Assembly (NCBI GenBank): GCA_010279815.1
Contig: QEOQ01000030.1
Location: 21,844-85,843 of the forward strand
DNA from: Brachionus plicatilis
Taxonomy: Eukaryota; Rotifera; Eurotatoria; Ploima; Brachionidae
Direction: 5' to 3'
DNA: 64,000 nucleotides
Positions 34,886-46,500 of the stretch are shown here, piece by piece. Numbering within the stretch: position 1 is the first letter of the stretch; every line of letters begins with the position of its first letter. Below the pieces are notes generated by a model. It did not search any database. It had not been told where the DNA came from and saw only the letters and a program-made list of their open reading frames with translations. A program made the translations under genes and the position numbers.

Positions 34886-37800
34886 TTTTCATATTTTAAT
34901 GAGTTAATTGGTTCAGTGAATCGTACTGAAATAAAATTTTTTTGTTGACTAAAAGAATAAAAATCAATTTAAAACTACCATGTTTATTTTTTAATTAATA
35001 ACTAATAAAAAAAATATCTATCTTGAACGCAAAGTTGATGGTTGATGAAAAATTTTTTTTATTAAAACTTCCTTCTAAATTTTGATGATTGTGTTAAATA
35101 TAAAAAATTGAAAAAAAATATAGTTAAATGTCTTGTGTTAAATTTGCGCTATCTTAAAATAAAATATATCGGAATTTAAATAATGCAAGTTAACAAAAGA
35201 TCTGATAGAATGTGATAATCCAACCTAATTACTGACAATAATTTAGCTATTGATTTACTATCTAAAGAGGCCATATTTTACATTAAATCCCTAAGGCAAA
35301 AAAATTGGATTTATTCTGAATTTTGTTTATAAATGTAATAATTAACTTATTTTTTCTTCTTCAACTTTTTATTTAAACTAAACTGTTAAATTTTATTTTT
35401 AGAGATTAAATCCGGAAAGTGAAAGAAAATTCATTTGTTCATTCCTCGAACAGTTTGTAGCAATTTTTATATTCAATCTGATAAAAAATCACTACTTTAT
35501 CTTTATAAATTTATTTTTCTATTAAAAAAAAATTAGTAAATTTATTCTTGAATTTAAATATCTGAACAAAACATCATAATTGAATTTTAAATTTTTTTAA
35601 AACATGTATAAAATACTATTTAGTGTATATTTAGCATTTTTTTTATAAATATAAGATAAACTGTTTTGTCGGGCAGAATACTTAGGCTTTTAGAAGGTCC
35701 TTTAAAAAAAAAAATAAAACTAAAAATGAACAAAATAGACAATCTTCAAGAAATACTTATCTAAAAACAAAAATACTTACCTCTATGGGCCAAAAGTGTT
35801 TGTTATTGGTACTTATCTCTATTTTAAAAATAATTGTTTAATTTTGAAAAATTAATTTTATCAAAGAATAAATTTTTATCAACAAAAATTCAACCAAAAT
35901 CGAAACATAAATTTTTTTGAAATGTTCTAATGTTAAATTCAACCTATTTATAAGAACTGATTCTATTGATAATAAATTTAAAAAGAAAAACAAACAAAAA
36001 TTATTCATTTGGATACAAAGATAAAATTAATTGAACTTTTTTTTTTAAATCAAGGTTTTACTTTTATTCATAATTTTAATAATGATTAAAAATTAAATAT
36101 TTTAAATAATGTTTAAATGTAAAAATTTAAATCTCTCCTATGGTCAGGAAAAAAGACTATTTAAAATCGAGATGGACATTATCTAAATTATTTTTTCAAA
36201 TAAATATTAATTGATTTCGAAGACTAAACTAATTATTTTTCGTAGAAACAACAAATTTAGAAAATACAGGTCAATATTGTGCCCACATCTACTTTTAATT
36301 GAAATTAAATGACATTCTGCTAAAGTCTCCTATATATCACTATCAACATTTGTTTTTTTTTTTAGAAAGAATGGACAAATACTTGAAATAAAACAATTTC
36401 TTAAAGTTCTTCAAGTTTTGACAAGAGCTTAAATAATCTTAGCTATAAAAGCAAACATGTGTGCTCGAGACGAGTCGAGCAAATAATTATCTAATCAGAG
36501 TGACAATTCAAAACAGACTTTGGAATTTTTTAATTTAACAACTTAAACAAATTGTGAGAATTGAGGAAATAATAATGAATATTTTATTTTAAATGTAAAC
36601 ATTTACAGATCGTTTGCACACATTTTATATTCAGATAGTGCTGAAAATTGATAATTTGATAAAATAGCCTATCACTTTATTCAAAGTCGTAAAACGATAT
36701 TGTTTTATTACCTTTGGCCATCAATTAAAACTTTACAATCTTTTCATTTGACTCATTGACGCCTATTTTGGGTCCGATTACATCTTATCTATACTCGGTG
36801 GTATTAACTAACTCTAGCTTAATAGCCTCGATGATGGACCCGAACTTTTACCTGTTTGTAATTTTAATTTATCTTATTTTTTGCTTTCAAAGACAAAATA
36901 CAAATAAATGTCTAATCTAATTTTTAGATAGTTATCATCTAAATATATTAAAGAGTCCGACTGAATTTTAATGAAAATAAAATATACAATTGGTCAAGCA
37001 AAATGACCAATTGGAAATATCAATTAATAAATAATTTTTTACTTTTTTATTAAAAATAAAGCATTTGTTAAACTAAGATAAACTTTAGAAGTGGTTTTGT
37101 TTGACTATTGATTTATTGATTTATGTCTCACAGAAAACAATATTTAACATTTTTTAAAGTTATTTGAAATTTGAAAAAAAATTAATTTCATTTTAAAATT
37201 ATCTCGTTATATTTTATTTAAAATATGACAAATTAGCCTTTTAATTAATTTTTATTTAAATTGCCGAAAACTCTTGCCTGCTACTCTCATTAATAAGGCT
37301 AACTTTACTTTAATTTTTTTTATAGAAAAGTAAATTTTAATTTAGCTCATTTTCAAACAAATAATATCAAAAATTAAACTTAATTAACAAAAATAAAAAA
37401 TTGCTTTATCCCAATTTTTAGCTCGGGTAAAAGCGAAGATTGGACAAATAAAGATAAGATAATTTGAATTTTATTTTTTTCCAAAAATAAAAAGTGTTTT
37501 ATCATGCTTTTCAATCTAATTAAAAATCAAAAAAATATTTTTGTTTTAAAGTTATATTTCTAAAAAGAATGAATTGTTTTAATTTTTTTTTTTAATTAAT
37601 AAATGAATTTACCAAACTGTAGATAAGCTATATTTTTTAATTTTCATTAAATGAAAAAAAAAAATTCTTAAATAACTTAGCTTTTTTGCTTAATTGATAA
37701 TTATTTTTTCTGTTTATTTCTTTACTAAAATATTTTTTAATAAAATTTAAGGGAAAGCTAATTTAAATTTTTATTTTATTAAAAAGTAAAAAATACTCAC

Positions 37801-40071
37801 TTAACTTTATTTTTGATAAAAATTATGCTGTAAATATTTTTTGTCATCTAAGAAAAAATTATCATCTACAATTTTTCGGAAAAAATTTAGAAAAAAATAA
37901 GGCAACCAATGAATCTAATTTATCTATTTTAAATTATATTATAAGATTAATTTTTTAGGACAAAAATAAATTGAAATAAAAAAATTATTTTTTTCATTTT
38001 TATATCAATTTAAATGCACTGAAAAAAAATTCCAATTTTGACCACTCTTCAAATTTAATTTTTTTCTATCGATATTTTACTTGATATTATTGAGCTGTCT
38101 GACAGGATTAGTGTCACGAAATATCAAATTTACCTTAATTTAGTGAAAATAATTGCAACAAGTATTTAAATAAAAACCTTTGCTCAAACAACTCGAAATT
38201 CCACACTTAAAATTCTTAGCTCATTTTCTCACTTGACTTGTTTTTATCAGAAACATAAACTGTGAAAAAAATACTTAGTGAAATTTGACCGTGGTCAGAA
38301 TTATATATACAGCCCAAAACGCTCAATATAAAGATTAATATAAAATAAATTGCGCAATTTTGTCTCGACTAAATTGCATCATAAAATTAGCTGATCAAAG
38401 ATCGGTTCGAAAAATTATAAATCACAAAATTAGGACCTAGTTATCCAATTTAACAAATGATTTTATGTCTATCTTTTAATAAAAACCGCCCATTATTTTC
38501 CTATTCTATACGTGACTTGTTGGATATTTTTTTTCATAGCTTCACAAAGTCTGAGACGAGCCGCGAATAGAGCGAAAACTTCTCCAAGTTTGCGCAGTAA
38601 ATTCGTGTTCACCTGAGAATGAGTTTTCATGGGTACAAAATTGAAACAAAAAATGTTTATTATTAAAATAAGAAGTTTGTCAAATATTTATTAAAAGTTA
38701 AATTTTGTCGATGAGATAAATAATCTTGATCAGATGAGGAAATGTTTATAAATATTTTCCCATATTAAATTCGTTTGATTTCAAACAATATTTGCACCTG
38801 ATCGATTGATTTCCTATTGTCCATCTCTTTGTTTGATTTGCGCTCTTCTCTCATTTTTAACTTCACATTTAGATTCTAATCGAATTTTAATAAATAATTT
38901 GATTAATATTTGTGCTTTTTTTTAATCTTTGCTTTCCAAAATTTGTACAAGATATTTATTTAATTAAAAAATGTTCATTTAGTCAAACATGAATGGAAAT
39001 ATGCTTCAATTTTTTCGCAGCTACTTTTCATCATTTTTTCAAAATTAATCATGATAAAAAATACGATTATCGAGGATCATTTTTTGTACACTCTAAGCCT
39101 AAAAGCTATTTCTAAAAGTAATAAATTGACAACTAAAATAAAAAAATTTCTTTTATTAAATTCCAATAAGGCTCATTTGTTATGACCGTTTAATGAACTG
39201 ATAATTTAAAATAAAAATTTATTTAAACCTTAATTTTGATATCAAATTTAGATTTTTTTTCATTTTGAAATCATGTGATAAATATTGAGAAAACAAACTT
39301 TCGTATTGAATAATTAAAAAAATAAAAAGTAAAAATTGTTTTGAAAATTTTTATTATTGTTTCAATAATTTAAAAATTCAAATTAATTTATTTGTAAATT
39401 CTTCTCAGTGAGTAAAATTCTTTACTAATTTTGTTTGTCTGGCTTCATTAGTGAATTGGAATATTTTCTTAAAGGCAACTTTGAGAAAATGATCAAGATT
39501 TTATGTAATTAATTATTTATTTATTTAATAGTTTATTTAATAAAATCTAAAATTTAATCTTTTTTATTATCAATTAATTATCTCTATTTTTTTGTCTTTA
39601 AAAACATTCACATTGACATATGCCGAAATCAGTCAAATCTTGAGGGAATGTAACTGAAATATTATCATTTTGTAATTCTTTTCCTGATGAAAATCAAAAA
39701 ATTTTTTGAAGAAAAATAATAATTTTATCAAAAAAAATCGTTTTTTCTTACTTTTATGTAAATTTTCACAAAAATATAAAAAATACTATAGTATACATCT
39801 AAATGATTTAAATTCTATAATATTGATATTAATAATTATATAAATAACTGAACTAAAATAAACTTTTGAACATTTTCAACTTACGACTTTTAAAGGAATG
39901 AACAATTCACCGAAACTTAATTCAGCAATATAAAATAATTACCAGAAATACAAAGGTTGGCAAAATTTTTCATGAAGAGTTATACATTTCATAACAAAAG
40001 AAGTCATGATTTTTCGATAAAAAATTTATTTATTTTTTTTTTTAAATATAATTAGGGGGTGATCCCCAGGT
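34886..40071. other. Non-coding DNA upstream of the Notch-like gene
   Basis: Apart from module 2 no feature is supported. It is AT-rich with moderately complex islands (36260-36900, 38060-38900) that are candidates for regulatory DNA. No exon with splice support was found. Confidence 0.3.
36440..36600 (-). promoter_or_regulatory. Conserved non-coding module 2 with CSL-type site
   Basis: The order is AACATGTGTGCTCGAGACG, GAGCAAATAATTATCTAA, TGACAATTCAA, then ACAAATTGTGAGAATT with TGTGAGAA at 36553-36560, and AAATAATAATGAAT. It parallels module 1 over about 150 bp. Homology to 35440-35520 also continues beyond it, so a larger segment may have been duplicated. It is about 4.3 kb upstream of the Notch-like ATG. 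Confidence 0.45.
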
Positions 40072-40162
40072 NNNNNNNNNNNNNNNNNNNNNNNNNNNNN
40101 NNNNNNNNNNNNNNNNNNNNNNNNNNNNNNNNNNNNNNNNNNNNNNNNNNNNNNNNNNNNNN
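40072..40162. other. Assembly gap (run of N)
   Basis: Ninety-one N bases. The sequence beside it contains GGGGGTGATCCCC, a small hairpin, which may have helped cause the break. Confidence 0.99.
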
Positions 40163-40838
40163 AAATAAATAGTAAAAATAATTCAAAAAATTTATGATTA
40201 GGTCTAATTTTTTTTATTAACTTAGTAAATAGCAATTAGAATCAACTTGCTCCAGAAGCAATTGAGAGCCCATCAATTACAAAATTATGGAAAGTATAAT
40301 CAGAAATCTTTAAAGAAAGAAGCTAAATAATTGTTCAGGGTGAAATAATTTCTCATCGGGTTTAGATTTTCAATGTTGTACCAAAAAGTTCATTGATCGG
40401 CCCATTAATCTTTTTATATTTATAAATAATTTACCAATTTACCAAGATTATTCATAAAACAAAAAATGATATTTCAATGACAAGAGATTCAATAGTTTAA
40501 GACAAGTCTTAATGAAAGTATATTGAAAATTTTTAATCAAAAACACCCTAACTTTTCTAATAAAAAATTTACTAATAAGAGGGCTGAAAAGAGGGATTAA
40601 ACCGCTCGAAACTGCCCAGGAGTCCAACTCCTAAATTATTTTTCAAATAAATAAATAAATTAATGAAAGTATTGAGATATGTGTTAATATATGGAAAATT
40701 GAGCAGCTAATTATTATTAGAAAAAAATAAAAATGGATCCTTTGATTTTATACAGAAGATGTCTAATTTAAAAGATAACACAAATATTCCAATACAACTG
40801 TCTGAAATATTTCAATTTACAAATTAAAAACTAAATAA
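40163..40838. other. AT-rich intergenic DNA, no gene seen
   Basis: Nothing recognisable between the assembly gap and the TIR element. Confidence 0.3.
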
Positions 40839-40840
40839 TA

Positions 40841-41788
40841 CTGGGCAATTTGGAAAAAAATTCAAAATTTTAATTTCATGATATCTTTTTTAAATATCTC
40901 AATTAGCTGAATCCAAAAATGTCAAAAATTTTGAAATCGGACCATTCTTTCAAAAGTTAATGAGCTTTAAGTCTAATTGGGCTTATTACTTAATATAATC
41001 TTCAGTCAATTTTGGAAATCCAAGCTCATTTTTATTTACAATTCGATTTTTGTGGTATGGTATCTTGGATATGAAATTTTTGGTAATTAAGAAAAACTTT
41101 TGTCAAAAAAAAGCGAAAATTTTTATAACTTTTGTTTAGATTGTGATCGTGATGATTTAGAGAATAATGATTCTTCTTTAATTGAAAATTAAAATGAAAG
41201 TACATCTGATAGTCAATAAAATAAAATATTGAAAAATAAAGTTTTTAATTTAAAATTTCTCTTATTTTTGATAAAGAAAAGCGAATATTATAGCTTAGGA
41301 CTATTAAAATAAATGGTTTCTTGATTCAAATGCAAAGATCTAAGGAACCGAAATTAGGCAGGATTTTCATTTTTACTATGTTTTAGACATTCAAATAAGG
41401 TAAAGAAAACTTTTTTTTTCTGGTCGACGGTTCAATGACATGCGGGTACTGGGGGGTCCTAAACAGCTACATACCATATTTTCTGATTTTTCAGGACTGT
41501 AAGATAAATTTTTAGTGGAATGACCTAATAAGTATTTTTTTTTGAATTATTATATTTTTGAATTCCTCATCTATTTTTGAATATGCTAAAAAAAATTTTT
41601 TTAAAAGCCTTAAAAATGACCAAGATACTGTTGTTTTAAGTAATAAGCCCATTTAGACTTTAAGCTCATATAAATTTTGAAAGAATGGTCCGATTTTTAA
41701 ATTTATGACATTTTTGGATTCAGCTCGTCCAGATCTTTGAAAAGACATCATAAAATTAAAAATTTGGATTTTTTTCCAAATTGTCCAG
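40841..41788. mobile_element. TIR transposon relic with TA duplication, arms about 155 bp
   Basis: The left end CTGGGCAATTTGG and right end CCAAATTGTCCAG are inverted copies, flanked by TA at 40839-40840 and 41789-41790. Complementarity continues about 155 bp inward (AGCTGAATCCAAAAATGTCA, CGGACCATTCTTTCAAAA, GGGCTTATTACTTAA). The interior has no intact transposase. A short acidic open stretch near 41140-41210 (DCDRDDLENNDSS) is interrupted by stops and may be a remnant. Confidence 0.8.
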
Positions 41789-42808
41789 TATTCTTTTTAT
41801 TTTAAATTAATAATTTGTATTTTTATTCGAAAATATGATAACCCATCGATAATCCCAAATTTGTAAATATTACTTTGTTATTAAAATTCAAAAAGCACGT
41901 TTTATTTCACAGCGTTCTGTATCAGGTGGTCAAGCAATGGCCTTTGCCCTACATCAAGTAAATAAATATTGATAAATTTAACAAAAGCAATCGTTCTCAA
42001 ATTATCAACAACCAAGTGTGAGGTCACTGCTGTGAAAATTTTAATATATATGGAAAAAGAGGTAAATCACAGAAAAATTTTTCTTCAGTAAATTTATGGA
42101 ATTTTTTGTCTTTTTTTCAAAATTACAATAAATTTTAAACTGAAATGGGAAACTTGTTTCATCACACTCAAAAATCTGAAATAAACTCTTTAAAAAAATT
42201 TAAGAAAATGAAAAAAATAAAATTAATTCACCACTTTTTCAAAGTCTGAATAGCACACTTTTTTCACTTTAAAAATTAAAAAAAAAAAATATTTAAAATT
42301 TTAAGCTTGATTTGTGATAAAAAAGCAACCAAAAATTTTTTTTTTAAATATAAAAATTAATAAATGAAAATGAATCAATTTCAATACAAATTCAGCCAAC
42401 AAAAGAAAATTAGTTGTGCAACGGAGAAGAGAAAAAGAGTAACTAGAACTTAAAATGATTCATTAGATAACGTATTTTTTAGGCTTAGTAAATAAAATAA
42501 GGCGTAATAGAGGTATTAACCATATCATTATAAATCAAGTGAGTAAAATACTAATTCAGGACAGTGACGCACTGACCTTATTATTTAAAATTTAATTGTT
42601 AAAAATTCTTCAAAAGTCTTAGGATATTAATTAGATTTAAAAAATTATGTGATTTAAAATAAAAAAATTTGAAAAACACACCATAAAAGTGTGTTAAAAA
42701 GTTTTTTTAATAAATTAAAAATTAATAAAAAAAGGTTTGTAGGGCTAAGGGTGTCTTTTAGTTCGATTTTAATAATGTATTGAAATGATTTCTGGGTGTT
42801 TTGGTAAG
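41789..42808. other. AT-rich intergenic DNA, no gene seen
   Basis: No domain, repeat boundary or exon could be supported here. Confidence 0.3.
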
Positions 42809-43042
42809 CAGGGACGTATCCACATATTTTCAAATGTACGGGGCTCTAAGTAGAAAAAAAAATTAAAATTCATGAGTTAAAAATTAATAAACCAATAAAT
42901 TAAAAAAATCTTTTTTTTTCTATTTTTTTTGAAAATTTAAAAATTATGATTATTTTTGATGAATAGAACTTTTTAAAGGGGGACTCAGCCTCTTTTAATT
43001 TTTGGAAAGGGAGGCTTGAGCCCCTCTCTAGCTACGCCGCTG
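42809..43042. mobile_element. Short TIR element, hAT-like termini
   Basis: Left end CAGGGACGTATCCACA; right end in inverted form CAGCGGCGTAGCTAGAG, continuing into GGGGCTC on both sides. CAG.G.CGTA termini are common in hAT-type MITEs. The 8-bp flanks do not match, so target duplication is not confirmed. No coding capacity. Confidence 0.55.
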
Positions 43043-43551
43043 CTTGTTGGGTACATCCAAACTTAAATGATGAGAATTATAAAATATTCTTAATATATAT
43101 TTTGATAACGTTTTAGATTGAGATATTTTGTCTACGAGATCTAGAAGATTAGATGTCAAATTTTTTTAAATGATCTAAAAAATTTTTTTGATGATTTCTT
43201 ATCAAAAATTATGTCTAGAAAAATACTTAAAATTTTAGAGGATTTGAAAAACCAAAAGAAAACTAATATTAAAGCATAAAAATAAAATTAATCCAATGAC
43301 CAACAAAGTATTTAAATAAACAGTGGATTTTATATGGTTTAATTGTCAAAAGATTCTCGAGATAAATAATAAATTTTTCTCTGAAATTTAAAAATAGGTT
43401 CGAAAATTCACTGAATTAATTTTTTAGATTTTTTTATTCAACTGTCTTTAAATTTTAACAAAAAAATCAAAATTTAAAAATCATTTTTATGGAATAGACA
43501 TAACGAATTTTAATAAAAGAAAAACAAAGCTCGAATCTATTTTTTATGTGT
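43043..43551. other. 3' flank of the anoctamin gene
   Basis: AT-rich sequence with no other gene. The anoctamin stop codon lies at 43552-43554 and overlaps a minus-strand AATAAA (43551-43556). Confidence 0.35.
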
Positions 43552-46500
43552 TTATTTCCTATCATCGTTTAACTCTTCTTTCGAGTCGTCAACTTGGTTT
43601 TTACGCTCGTTAATTGTTTGGCTTAATGGCAATTCCTGGCCAGACTCACTCAATCTTGGAATATTTAAATTGTATCTGTTTAGATTGTAAAAACTCTGCG
43701 ATTTATTTTCAGGCTTTATTTCCCAGAGCGCTTTTTGAGTTATCAAATTTTCTCTTTCAATTTGATCTTGGACTAATTTTGGAACATCCGGTATCCAATG
43801 CATTACAGTCACAATCAAAAATACCACATGCTAAATTAATTTATTAAAAATAAATAACAAATATTTACAGTAGGGATTTGACATTTGTGTTTTTACGTAA
43901 AAAAAAGTAAAATTTAGCAAATTTTTTTTTTATTAGAAATTCAATGGTTTTTTAAAATTTTTCAAATTTTTTAAAAAATTATGAAAAATTGGTCAATTTT
44001 TTGGCCTTTTTGTTTTTACGCAATTTTACGTAAATTTACGTAAATTTTCGTAAAAATACAAATGTCAAATCACTTCTGTACCCACTTTTTTTGTTTACCT
44101 CAAATAAAACTAAAAATGCTAATCGAGCCACTAACACATAATAGTACGTCTTGGTAAATTCAAATTTATCTGGCGAGTCATAAGGCTCTCTAAAGTCTCT
44201 GTAGCTAAAAAAATAATTTTATTTTAAATTCTCTTTATTCGATCAAAATTCTTACTAGCATATGGTCATTTTGCCATCTATCATTATCTGATTCTTTGAA
44301 AGAGTGTAATTTACATAGCCTTCAAGATTAACCACTTCTTCATTTTCAATAAACTCGATAAATCTGTAGACAATTTTGGGAATAAATTCAGATGTAAAAG
44401 CAATTATTAAGCCCTTTTAAAAATAAAGAAATTATTTTTGTTACATAAACACGGACTTACATTTGTTATAACTGCCAGCTTTGAAATGGTGTTTAAAATT
44501 GGAAGCCAAATGCCAATGTCTTGAGCTTTTTTGGGCAATGGTCTTTTGAGCTGAGTCAGAACTTTAAAAGCGTCGATTCTAATTTCAAGAATGTTATTCA
44601 AGAATGCAAATAATGGAGCTAGTGGAAACGCTACGACAAACAAAGTTATAAAGCCGTACTGAATAACTTAAGTAATAAAATTATTCAAGTAAAATTAAAT
44701 TTTTTTTTGATTACCCATTTCTAAATATTCGTCAAAAAGCGTAAGGTTAGTCCATGCCATTAAGTCGTAATCTTCTATCCATCGATTTTTGTCTTTTTCA
44801 TTTTTCTTGCTGTGTCCTGATATTTTACGAGTCCAATAGTTTTGGGCCAATCTAAAAACTCAAAGTGAGTTATTTTTTGTATAATTTTTTTAGCTTTTTA
44901 TTACACTATCACTTTTATTCATTAATTCAAAAATATTTATGGGAAATCTTCGATAATCTGTAATGGAATCTACTTCAGCATATAAAACGCTTGTTTTTTT
45001 AAAAATTGATCAATGATCAAATGATGTTACAATAAGTAAAGAAAATTGAATGAATTAAAAAAAATTGTTTTAGTTTTTTTTTAATTAAGATAAGATTAAT
45101 TAATTGTAAACAATTAAATATATTTTCTTATAAAATAAAAAAATTATCTTAAATCTATAAAAACATCTATTAGGTGATGTCAAATTATTTTTATTAAAAT
45201 AAAATTTTTCAAAATATTTAAGAATTTTATTAAATAATTATTTGACAAAATTATGAAGAAAAAGTAATCGGATCCTTCTTTAAATTTTATTTTCTCTAAT
45301 TTTTTATTTTCTAATTTTATTTTAATCATGTAACTACCAAATTGATTTTTTTCAATTCTCAATTAAAAATTTATTAAATTTTTGAATTTATAAATCAAGG
45401 TGATACAAAATTTGGATCAGTTAATATATTTTGATGAACAAGTTTTAAACAAAAGAAATAATTTATCATAAATTTTTTGGTGTATTGAACTGTCTATTTT
45501 CCAGATCGACTCATTTTTTTTAAAATATAACTTCAATAATAAAATTCTTAAATTTTTTTTATAAAATTCTAGAGAATTTTTTTTGAAAATGATCTCGGTC
45601 TTTAAGTCAAAACTTAATATTTTTTTTTACTATTTAAAATTCTAATTCAAAATTTTTTTTTGCTGATTTAAATTTTACATAATGAGTTTTTCTATTTGAC
45701 TTATTTAATTTTTCTTTTATTTTAATAAAGACTCAGCCTAAATTATTTTTTCAATAAATAAATAATTTGTGCCAAAATAAATAAAATATAAATTTTTAAT
45801 CTTTTATATTTTATATCATATTTTGAAAGACAATTAGATTTTTTTTATAATAAAAAATTAAACCTACGGGTAAATTATCTCTTGTATATTGTTCAAAATT
45901 TGTTTTCCAATCATAATAATTGCCAATTGAATACACAACTCGGACAAACAACCCGATTGATTGCACTTAAATTAAAAATTTTAAAAATTTAATTAAATAA
46001 CACAATAAGCACAGTTAAGGTAGAATAAGCAAAAAATTAAATATAAGAAAACTATTTCATTTAGTTTTTAATTAAAAAATTTGCCCAATTCTTGAACAAA
46101 AATTTTTACAACACGTAAAAAAAAAATTTAATCAGCCAACCTCTTCATGAAATAATTTTCGAAAGTATTTTTTTGAAAATTTCCTTTTTTAAAATAAAAA
46201 ATTAAAAATGCATGTTAAAGTGCTTTAAATTAAAAGTTAAAAAATCCGATTTTAAGTTCAATTACCGGTTCAATAAAACCATTATAAACGCGAACCAGAC
46301 TTAATCTATTTAAAATTTTTCAATTAAAATTAAATAAAAAAAAACTGTTTTTAAAACTGATTAGTAATTAAAAATAAAGCTGAAACTCTCATCTAATTAA
46401 AATTGTAAAAGCATTACCATTTCTATTATTTTAGATTCTCGAAATCTAAAAAATTAATTTTTAAACAAAATTTTATCTTTCTTTTCCAATTTATAGTAGA

